A stretch of DNA of 5,054 nt from an uncultured Eubacteriaceae bacterium (GTDB lineage: Bacteria > Bacillota > Clostridia > Oscillospirales > Acutalibacteraceae). This document shows, piece after piece, positions 1 to 5,054 of this stretch. The stretch's first letter is position 1, and each line of letters begins with the position of its first letter. Where the stretch lies: the NCBI GenBank assembly GCA_937905915.1, contig CALCVR010000227.1:1-5054 (forward strand), written 5' to 3'. Both the position numbers and the translations under genes were made by a program. A model generated the notes under the pieces. It had not been told where the DNA came from and did not search any database. It saw only the letters and a list, made by a program, of their open reading frames with translations.

Positions 1-1
1 C

Positions 2-1279
2 CAGCTCCACATCAAGGATACTATGGTTGCCGGAGGCAATCAAAACAACCCTGCTGCTTTAGAGGTTCTGGTAAACGAAGGCGCGGAAAATGTGCTGGAT
101 CTTTTGGACATCGGCGTCGATTTCGACCGGGATGAATCCGGCGGTCTCCAGCTCACTTTGGAAGGCGGGCACTCTAGGCGGCGCATTCTCCATCACAAGG
201 ATTCCACCGGACGGGAAATGATGGAAAAATTGATCCTGGCGGTCAAGGCCAAGGATAATGTGGACATTGGGGAGCACTGCATGCTGGCCGATCTCAAACA
301 AGTGGAAAATGGTTTCTTGGCTTATGTTTTAAAGGATAGCCAATGCATCCAGGTGTCGGCCAATTACTGTATCTTAGCCACCGGCGGCATCGGACGGGTG
401 TATCAGTATACCACCAATTCTGCCATCGCCACCGGGGATGGCATCGCTTTAGCTTATCGGATGGGCGCTAAGATTACGGACCTCCATCTGGTTCAATTTC
501 ATCCCACTGCATTCGCCGCCAAACAGAACCGGGAACGGTTCCTGATCTCCGAATCCGTGCGCGGAGAGGGCGCTGTTTTGCTCAACAACGAAGGGGATCG
601 TTTCATGGACCGATACGATCCGCGTCTGGAGCTAGCTCCCAGGGATGTGGTGTCCCGTTCTATTATGAAGGAAGCCCGCCGGGTGGGCAGCAATAACTTC
701 TACCTGGATATTTCCTTCAAAGGTGAGGATTACCTGAAAAACCGCTTCCCCACTATTTATGGCCGTTGTTTGGAAGAGGGAATCGACATTACAAAGGATT
801 GGATCCCGGTCTTCCCCTGCCAGCATTATCTTATGGGAGGCATTCATGTGGATCTGGACAGCCAGTCCTCCATCGACCGGCTGTATGCCTGCGGCGAATG
901 CTCTCACACCGGCGTCCATGGAAACAATCGGCTGGCTTCCAATTCCCTTTTAGAAGCTTTGGTTTTTTCCCGCCGGGCTGCCCGCCATATCTTAAACCGC
1001 ATGAAAGCAGAACCTCATCCGGCGCTTGCCAAAGGGGAAGAACTGTCCCTTGACGGCATTCATCTTCCCTCAGGGCTTCGCACCCAAGTGCGGGACATCA
1101 TGCAAAGCGCCCATTTTGTAGTGCCCAATCCTGTGGCGGCACGGGAGGGAATGAAACGAGTACATAACATCCTCACGATGCTGGAAAAAGGCCACTATGC
1201 CGTCACCCCTGATTTTATTGAGACAAAAAACATTACCACCATCGCCATGATTATTCTTGAGGAGGTTAATAAGCCATGA
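2..1279 (+). CDS. nadB: L-aspartate oxidase, 5'-truncated by the window edge
   Basis: FAD-dependent oxidation of L-aspartate to iminoaspartate, the first step of de novo NAD synthesis, in the cytoplasm. In anaerobes fumarate is the likely electron acceptor, as known for the E. coli enzyme. The frame is open from base 2 (QLHIKDTMVAGG), which aligns with about residue 64 of E. coli NadB. Roughly 63 N-terminal residues, including the GxGxxG FAD motif, therefore lie outside, and the ATG at 23 is internal. Visible family signatures are EGGHSRRRILH (from 161), ATGGIGRVYQYTTN (from 377), QFHPTA (His at 500), RGEGA, LAPRD (Arg at 641), HYLMGG (His at 824) and NRLASNSLLE (Arg at 929). These match E. 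coli Glu121, His244, Arg290, His351 and Arg386; Thr259 is replaced by Ser. The C-terminus stops just before the usual RKESRGxH motif. The stop overlaps the nadC start (ATGA). Family assignment is very sure. Confidence 0.96.
   Translation, partial: QLHIKDTMVAGGNQNNPAALEVLVNEGAENVLDLLDIGVDFDRDESGGLQLTLEGGHSRRRILHHKDSTGREMMEKLILAVKAKDNVDIGEHCMLADLKQVENGFLAYVLKDSQCIQVSANYCILATGGIGRVYQYTTNSAIATGDGIALAYRMGAKITDLHLVQFHPTAFAAKQNRERFLISESVRGEGAVLLNNEGDRFMDRYDPRLELAPRDVVSRSIMKEARRVGSNNFYLDISFKGEDYLKNRFPTIYGRCLEEGIDITKDWIPVFPCQHYLMGGIHVDLDSQSSIDRLYACGECSHTGVHGNNRLASNSLLEALVFSRRAARHILNRMKAEPHPALAKGEELSLDGIHLPSGLRTQVRDIMQSAHFVVPNPVAAREGMKRVHNILTMLEKGHYAVTPDFIETKNITTIAMIILEEVNKP
1259..1266 (+). promoter_or_regulatory. 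Ribosome binding site of nadC, inside the nadB 3' end
   Basis: GAGGAGGT lies 9 bases before the ATG at 1276 and within the last codons of nadB. The spacing favours this ATG over the immediately following in-frame ATG at 1279, which would be 12 bases away. The ATGA overlap with the nadB stop suggests translational coupling. Confidence 0.85.
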
Positions 1280-2115
1280 TGTTGCCCCAGTTTTACGTAG
1301 ACGACTTGATTAAACGAGCTCTTAATGAGGACATTAATTATATTGACACCACATCCGATTATATGATCCCTGCGGATCAGCGTTCTCAAGTATATCTTAT
1401 GGCCAAAGCGGACGGTATCTTGTGCGGCATTGAAGTGGCCATGCGGGTTTTTGAGCTGCTAGACCATTCTTTTTCCTATGAGCTTCGCAAACAAGAGGGC
1501 GATACCTTACAAGTTGGCGATGTCATCGCTGTCATGACTGGGAAAACCCGTGAGCTGCTCAAAGCTGAACGGACGGCCCTCAATTTATTGCAGCATATGT
1601 CGGGTGTGGCTACCGCTACAGCTCAGGCGGTGGCTATTGTAAGGGGAACCAATGCCAGCATCGTAGATACACGCAAGACTTTGCCTGGACTTCGTCCCCT
1701 TCAGAAATACGCCGTTACGGTAGGAGGCGGCCGCAATCATCGCTACAACCTATCGGACGGCGCCATGCTCAAGGACAATCACATTGATGCCGCAGGCGGT
1801 ATTACCGCCGCCATCCAGGCGCTTCGCCCCAAGGTAGGGCATATGGTCAACATCGAGGTGGAAACCCGCAATCTTGACGAGGTGCAGGAGGCTTTGAATG
1901 CCGGCGCCGATATCATTATGCTGGACAACATGGACTGTGACGCCATGTCGAAAGCAGTCAAAATGGCCGACGGCAAAGCCCTTCTGGAGGCTTCAGGCGG
2001 CATTACCAGCGAGACCCTCCGGACAGTGGCAGAAACTGGCGTGGATATTATCTCTATCGGCGCTTTGACCCATTCGGTGAAAGCATTGGATATTTCCATG
2101 AAGTTTGACAAATAG
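1276..2115 (+). CDS. nadC: Nicotinate-nucleotide pyrophosphorylase (quinolinate phosphoribosyltransferase)
   Basis: Converts quinolinate and PRPP to nicotinate mononucleotide, CO2 and pyrophosphate; this is the last pathway-specific step of de novo NAD synthesis, in the cytoplasm. At 279 residues it has the normal length of bacterial NadC. The N-terminal domain runs to about residue 110. It is followed by the PRPP-binding barrel with ERTALNLLQHMSGVAT (98-113), DTRKT (131-135), GGGRNHRYNLSDG (150-162), MLKDNH (164-169), EVETR (194-198), MLDN (215-218) and EASGGI (238-243). The Arg, His and Lys residues of these motifs form the known phosphate and quinolinate pocket. The start is the ATG at 1276, overlapping the nadB stop by 4 bases and preceded by a strong ribosome binding site. 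The ATG at 1279 is a less likely alternative. It is the last gene of its operon, with a terminator directly downstream. All signature motifs are intact. Confidence 0.97.
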   Translation: MMLPQFYVDDLIKRALNEDINYIDTTSDYMIPADQRSQVYLMAKADGILCGIEVAMRVFELLDHSFSYELRKQEGDTLQVGDVIAVMTGKTRELLKAERTALNLLQHMSGVATATAQAVAIVRGTNASIVDTRKTLPGLRPLQKYAVTVGGGRNHRYNLSDGAMLKDNHIDAAGGITAAIQALRPKVGHMVNIEVETRNLDEVQEALNAGADIIMLDNMDCDAMSKAVKMADGKALLEASGGITSETLRTVAETGVDIISIGALTHSVKALDISMKFDK

Positions 2116-2190
2116 GCAAAAAGATAGGCGCGTTTTAGTCCTTTCAACGGTTTGGGGAAAGAAGGGATTAAGACGCGCCTTTTTCTGTTT
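2116..2190 (+). terminator. Intrinsic terminator of nadBC, probably bidirectional
   Basis: A 16-base arm (2126-2141, AGGCGCGTTTTAGTCC) pairs with 2165-2180 (GGATTAAGACGCGCCT) with only two G-U wobbles. A short inner CTTTC/GAAAG pairing is also possible. The right arm runs into a T-rich tail (2180-2193), as expected for rho-independent termination of nadC. On the opposite strand the stem is followed by ATCTTTTTGCC, a weaker U-run that could end the convergent operon whose last stop codon is at 2209. The stem is clear from the sequence; use in both directions is inferred from the convergent layout. Confidence 0.88.
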
Positions 2191-2208
2191 CTTTGTAACG
2201 TAGATTTT

Positions 2209-2736
2209 TTAGAGCCTGGGATGAATACGGCGGTTATAAGCCCGGGCTAAAATATCCCATGTGATCCGATCCACCGATCCAGTGGGATCCAAACCCGCCC
2301 CTTTTTGAACAGCTTCTACCGCCTGTTTGGTTTTTTCATCGTAGACACCGGTAAATCCCCCGGAATACAAGTTAAGAAACCCAACCTGTATGGTATCCAG
2401 CAGAATTTGGATGATATAGATCAGATCCCCCTTATCCCCTGGCTTTGCCATATACTGTGGAGAGGGAAATGGAAAAATAGGCTGGGGAGATGAACCTTGC
2501 AAACTGTCCTTTTTGTATTGGTTTAAGATGGCAGTCCAGGTTGCAAAATCCACGGTTCCAGTGACGGGTAACCCATATTCCTTTTGAAATGCCGATACCG
2601 CCCCAGCCGTCTCCGGCCCAAATACGCCGTCTAAAGCAATCAATGGGATCTTGGGATCTACGCGGGCGATGGCTCGTAAAAAGCCTTGCAGTTCGTACAC
2701 ATCGGCTGCCCTGTTGGCAAAAGGTTCTTGCGCCAC
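2209..2736 (-). CDS. Small protein of two peptidoglycan-binding (PG_binding_1-like) domains
   Basis: 175 residues made almost entirely of two peptidoglycan-binding repeats. The first (about 12-72) has DGVFGPETAGAVSAFQKEYG and ends VDFATW. The second (about 99-168) begins PGDKGDLIYIIQ and has TGVYDEKTKQAVEAVQ ending VDRITW. They are joined by a Pro/Ser-rich linker (80-95). No catalytic domain, signal peptide or membrane segment is visible, so on its own it can only be assigned a wall-binding or scaffold role. The start is a GTG, 2 bases after the stop of the upstream gene. Its ribosome binding site lies in that gene's last codons, and a TGA 8 codons upstream in this frame (2758-2760) excludes a longer start. 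It is the last gene of a three-gene operon. By context I infer an accessory cortex- or wall-binding subunit for the SleC-like protein encoded before it. Domain identity is sure; role is not. Confidence 0.9.
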   Translation of the reverse strand: MAQEPFANRAADVYELQGFLRAIARVDPKIPLIALDGVFGPETAGAVSAFQKEYGLPVTGTVDFATWTAILNQYKKDSLQGSSPQPIFPFPSPQYMAKPGDKGDLIYIIQILLDTIQVGFLNLYSGGFTGVYDEKTKQAVEAVQKGAGLDPTGSVDRITWDILARAYNRRIHPRL

Positions 2737-2738
2737 GG

Positions 2739-4133
2739 TTATCCCTCCTCCTGCAATTCATATCCGGGAAATTGATTGGATTCCCTTCGTTCTCCGCTTT
2801 GGATATCAGAATAAAGGCTGGCCAATAGTCCCCAAGTGATGGGACCTACGACACCGCTAGGGGTAATGTTGAATCGATTTTGAAACTGAATGACGGCGTT
2901 TTGGGTTTGCGGTCCATAAAGCCCGGTTTCAGGGACGGCTGGGACCTCTGGAAATACTTCGGAAAGGGCTGTCAAATAACGCTGTACCTGACGCACGTCA
3001 TCTCCAGTGGAGCCCAAAGACAATACGGTACCGGAAAACAACGGCTGGCCGCCGGCGATGAATTCATTGGATTCCACAATCCCTCGATAGGCCCGGTACA
3101 TATCATTCCATGTCTCTCGTCCCACGATGCCGTCTGGATTGAGTCCATATGTCTTTTGGAATGCAATGACGGCATCTTCCGTAGCTTGGTCAAAGGTTCC
3201 TGTGACTTGAATAGGCGGCACGGTTTCATAAAAGTTTCCGATGACCGCCAGATAATATTGCATCACCCGGACCGGGTCGCCAGTGTCTCCCTTGCGGAGA
3301 ATGCCGGGGTATTGTTGAGATACTTCTTCCAATGCCAGACCCTCGGAATCCAATTCGGCCAAACGTTTCACGCTGGCAAAAATATACGAAATTCGATACC
3401 ACGTGCCCTGTCCCACAATGCCGTCGGGCGTCAGATTAAAGATCCGTTGGAATTCTTTTACCGCATCCTCAGTACTCTTGCCAAAGACACCGTCTACCGG
3501 CGTAATTTTAGGAATACGCGGGTAATTGTTGGAGATGCGGTTGAGCTGGATTTGAATGGTGCGAACATCGTTGCCTCCATCCCCTAAGCGGAGTGGGCGT
3601 CCCGGATAAGACGGAGTAGGCAACCGGACAGGGGCATTCTGGACAATATTGATATCGTCGCCATAATAATGCTGAAGGATTTCATAAGGGGTATACCCCT
3701 GTTCCGCTAAGGTTACGGTCCCCCACTGGGAGAGTCCGTCGCAGGTGACGGTGGTGCCATTGCAGTATTGGGTAAATAGAGGTTCTACACTGCCTTGACG
3801 TTGGACATAATTATTGAAAATATCGTCCACAATTTGGCTGATATTTTCAAAAACATCCCGGCCTGCAACAAATGATTGATCGTAGGCGGTGGAATTGGTA
3901 ATATCAAAATCATATCCTTGGCTGGGATACCATTCGGTGTAAAAACGGTTGAGGGCAAAGGAAATCTGAGCATAAATATTGGCGCGGATAGCGTTCTCCG
4001 GCCAGGTCGGAAAAATTTCACTGGACGCTACATTTTTGATGTAGTCCGGGAAGGTTACGGTGACATTCTGTGCAGTGGATCCTGGAGGTCCCAAGTGGAC
4101 GGTAATATACTGCGGGATATAGGGTTCTGCCAT
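2739..4133 (-). CDS. SleC-like protein: SpoIID-type domain plus three peptidoglycan-binding domains
   Basis: 464 residues from the ATG at 4133. Residues 9-165 are a SpoIID/LytB-type domain as found in clostridial spore cortex-lytic enzyme SleC. They include PDYIKNVASSEIFPTWPE (from residue 29), QISFALNR, GYDFDITNSTAYDQ and GLSQWGTVTLAEQGYTPYEIL followed by YYGDD. Glu39 in SSE matches the catalytic glutamate of SpoIID lytic transglycosylases. The Cys/His zinc ligands of true SpoIID are absent from the GYDFDITNSTAY segment. Three peptidoglycan-binding repeats follow (about 180-248, 276-345, 371-441), each with a G-x-(F/Y)-x(4)-T core and ending (I/V)(V/G)xxTW, then a polar tail. No signal peptide or transmembrane helix is visible, unlike SpoIID. 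An in-frame GTG at 4154 falls inside the Shine-Dalgarno region and is rejected as start. It is the middle gene of the operon. Likely role: cutting or binding spore cortex peptidoglycan during germination or spore maturation; inferred from domains. Confidence 0.9.
   Translation of the reverse strand: MAEPYIPQYITVHLGPPGSTAQNVTVTFPDYIKNVASSEIFPTWPENAIRANIYAQISFALNRFYTEWYPSQGYDFDITNSTAYDQSFVAGRDVFENISQIVDDIFNNYVQRQGSVEPLFTQYCNGTTVTCDGLSQWGTVTLAEQGYTPYEILQHYYGDDINIVQNAPVRLPTPSYPGRPLRLGDGGNDVRTIQIQLNRISNNYPRIPKITPVDGVFGKSTEDAVKEFQRIFNLTPDGIVGQGTWYRISYIFASVKRLAELDSEGLALEEVSQQYPGILRKGDTGDPVRVMQYYLAVIGNFYETVPPIQVTGTFDQATEDAVIAFQKTYGLNPDGIVGRETWNDMYRAYRGIVESNEFIAGGQPLFSGTVLSLGSTGDDVRQVQRYLTALSEVFPEVPAVPETGLYGPQTQNAVIQFQNRFNITPSGVVGPITWGLLASLYSDIQSGERRESNQFPGYELQEEG
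2743..2752 (-). promoter_or_regulatory. Ribosome binding site inside the upstream gene, fixing a GTG start
   Basis: On the minus strand, AGGAGGAGGG sits within the last sense codons of the upstream gene and is followed by its TAA (2741-2739). The GTG start codon lies 6 bases beyond the purine run. The site supports GTG as the true start and suggests translational coupling of the two genes. Confidence 0.8.
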
Positions 4134-4142
4134 AAAATCTCT

Positions 4143-4150
4143 CTCCTTTC
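4143..4150 (-). promoter_or_regulatory. Ribosome binding site deciding the ATG start at 4133
   Basis: GAAAGGAG on the minus strand lies 9 bases before the ATG at 4133. The in-frame GTG at 4154-4152 lies upstream of this site and has no comparable site of its own, so the 21-base longer reading is unlikely. Confidence 0.8.
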
Positions 4151-4162
4151 CCACCTATTTTT

Positions 4163-4178
4163 AAGCCGCATTATAGCA
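4163..4178 (-). promoter_or_regulatory. Possible internal extended -10 promoter
   Basis: The minus strand reads TGCTATAAT at 4178-4170, a perfect extended -10 element (TGnTATAAT) in the 46-base gap after the stop of the first operon gene. A start near 4163 would leave room for the ribosome binding site at 4150-4143. No good -35 hexamer is visible 17 bases upstream. This could be a housekeeping-type internal promoter or a chance match in an AT-rich spacer. Confidence 0.3.
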
Positions 4179-4179
4179 A

Positions 4180-4902
4180 TTACAAATCAAGGGGGGCAGA
4201 CTCATAAATGTCCTGGGTGGCGCCGTCTGTATCCCCCTCCGGCAAAGGAGAAAGTTCCACCGGCTGAATGGCCACAATGCCGTCATAAATGGGAATGTTA
4301 AAATCGCGAACACTAATATAACCCGGCATATCCACTTGGACGCTATATTCCGTATATGGATGGGGCGTCCCGGGATGCATCGAAAGGGATGCCGGGACAG
4401 TAGGAAGGGAAATGGTTGCTGTTTTCCCTTCGCTGTCAGTGCGCATCACGCGTTCTAAGTTTACATCCCCATCCCCCATCTGCCGGACAACGACGTAAGC
4501 GCCTTCCACCGGCACGGCCTGCCGCGCTGTTGTGACCTCTATCCTCAGATATCCCGTCCCTGTCTCTTGAGACGGATTCCCCATCACCGTGGGTGGAAGA
4601 TTGTCAGCCGGTTCCGGGGAAGCGGGATCTAAATCCTGAGGGGTTTGATACTGAGAAGGTGAAGTCGTTGAGCCCGATTGGGGCGGCGATTGGGCTGGAA
4701 CCGCTTCCTGTTCCCAATTGGACGAAGTGTTTTGGCTTGGAGAGGTTGATGTCTGCGATTTAGAATCCGGTATGGAACCCATCGGTTCGGATTGTGTGGG
4801 AGCCAACACCGGCTCATGAAATGGCCGGCTTCTTTGACGATACCTTAAAAGGTCTTTTTTATATTGTTCGATCAGGCTATTTACATTGTCATTGTGATCC
4901 AA
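4180..4902 (-). CDS. Protein with Pro/Ser/Gln-rich linker and carboxypeptidase-regulatory-like (SleC pro-region-like) domain
   Basis: 240 residues from a TTG start. Residues 1-25 are charged and probably helical (SLIEQYKKDLLRYRQRS). Residues 27-115 are a low-complexity Pro/Ser/Gln/Thr linker. Residues 117-218 form a beta-sandwich-like domain: GYLRIEVTTARQAVPVEGAY, then VMRTDSEGKTATISLP, a Pro-rich turn, YSVQVDMPGYISVRDFNIPI and IVAIQPVEL. This pattern is typical of carboxypeptidase-regulatory or Cna-B-like folds and resembles, from memory, the N-terminal pro-region of clostridial SleC. No signal peptide, membrane helix or catalytic motif is visible. AGGAGG (4917-4912) directly abuts the ATG at 4911, leaving no spacer, but is 9 bases from the TTG at 4902, so I prefer TTG; the ATG would add three residues. 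It is the first gene of the operon, 46 bases before the SleC-like gene. Function is unproven; a partner or inhibitor of the hydrolase is an inference. Confidence 0.85.
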   Translation of the reverse strand: MDHNDNVNSLIEQYKKDLLRYRQRSRPFHEPVLAPTQSEPMGSIPDSKSQTSTSPSQNTSSNWEQEAVPAQSPPQSGSTTSPSQYQTPQDLDPASPEPADNLPPTVMGNPSQETGTGYLRIEVTTARQAVPVEGAYVVVRQMGDGDVNLERVMRTDSEGKTATISLPTVPASLSMHPGTPHPYTEYSVQVDMPGYISVRDFNIPIYDGIVAIQPVELSPLPEGDTDGATQDIYESAPLDL

Positions 4903-4911
4903 TCCCTGCAT

Positions 4912-4919
4912 CCTCCTCT
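4912..4919 (-). promoter_or_regulatory. Ribosome binding site favouring a TTG start
   Basis: AGAGGAGG on the minus strand ends one base before the ATG at 4911 and 9 bases before the in-frame TTG at 4902. Normal spacing is 5-10 bases, so the site fits TTG and not ATG. Confidence 0.65.
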
Positions 4920-5054
4920 ATCTACATGATGAGATTCTCTGTTATGTATATGTGGTAAAAAGAAAAAAATCACCTATGCATCCTAAGTTTTTTGAAAGCG
5001 CCCTTCCTTTTCCCAAAGGATGAAATATAGGAATCTTTTTGTCCAAATGGGATA
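4920..5054. other. Non-coding leader region of the minus-strand operon
   Basis: No open frame I can support. On the minus strand it holds an interrupted T-run (about 4959-4970) and an AT-rich CATATACATA (4952-4943), which resembles the -10 of mother-cell sporulation sigma factors only imperfectly and lacks a clear -35. A small hairpin, TCCTTT-TCCC-AAAGGA (5005-5020), is also present. The operon's promoter is expected here but cannot be placed with confidence. Confidence 0.4.

Noticed and set aside
1779..2147. A 122-codon open frame on the minus strand opposite nadC.
   Set aside because: It is antisense to a highly conserved part of nadC, shows no domain and crosses the terminator stem.
2730..2765. 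A frameshift joining the two peptidoglycan-binding genes into one.
   Set aside because: The downstream gene has its own ribosome binding site and GTG start, and its frame meets a TGA at 2758-2760 just upstream, so the two frames do not overlap enough to be one broken gene.
2880..3587. A 235-codon open frame on the plus strand.
   Set aside because: It lies wholly antisense to the peptidoglycan-binding repeats of the SleC-like gene, has no recognisable domain and its protein looks like a shadow translation; the minus-strand frame has clear family motifs.
4134..4154. A longer start (GTG at 4154) for the SleC-like gene.
   Set aside because: It would translate the Shine-Dalgarno region itself (GKERDF), and the ATG at 4133 has a ribosome binding site at normal spacing.
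4943..4952. CATATACATA on the minus strand as a SigE or SigK -10 element.
   Set aside because: It departs from both consensus patterns at two positions and no matching -35 element is found at the right distance.
5004..5040. Hairpin TCCTTT/AAAGGA followed by TCTTTTT as a terminator.
   Set aside because: The stem is only 6 AT-rich pairs and the T-run starts 14 bases after it; a longer TTCCT/AGGAA pairing is also weak, and no plus-strand gene precedes it.

Overview
The window fits an endospore-forming anaerobe of the Clostridia, possibly the Ruminococcaceae/Oscillospiraceae. The evidence is a clostridial-type SpoIID/SleC domain with peptidoglycan-binding modules, strong AGGAGG ribosome binding sites, tightly packed genes and intermediate GC content. 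The assignment is an inference from gene content; no rRNA or tRNA is present to anchor it.

The left part (2-2115, + strand) is the end of an NAD biosynthesis operon. It holds nadB (L-aspartate oxidase, 5' end outside the window) and nadC (quinolinate phosphoribosyltransferase), overlapping by ATGA. Together they turn aspartate, via iminoaspartate and quinolinate, into nicotinate mononucleotide. The quinolinate synthase gene nadA is not visible and would be expected upstream. A strong hairpin with T-runs on both sides (about 2116-2190) separates this operon from a convergent one.

The right part (2209-4902, - strand) is a three-gene operon read right to left. First comes a protein with a Pro/Ser/Gln-rich linker followed by a beta-sandwich, carboxypeptidase-regulatory-like domain (4180-4902, probable TTG start). 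Second is a SpoIID/SleC-type putative lytic domain followed by three peptidoglycan-binding repeats (2739-4133). Third is a small protein made only of two more such repeats (2209-2736, GTG start). The gene order matches the domain order of single-chain clostridial spore cortex-lytic enzyme SleC (pro-region, SpoIID-like domain, peptidoglycan-binding domain). The best reading is therefore a SleC-like cortex hydrolase split over separate genes, with extra wall-binding modules. That is an inference from domain recognition, not a demonstrated function.

The last 143 bases (4912-5054) contain no gene I can support. They should hold the promoter of the minus-strand operon, but I see no convincing sigma-factor match there.
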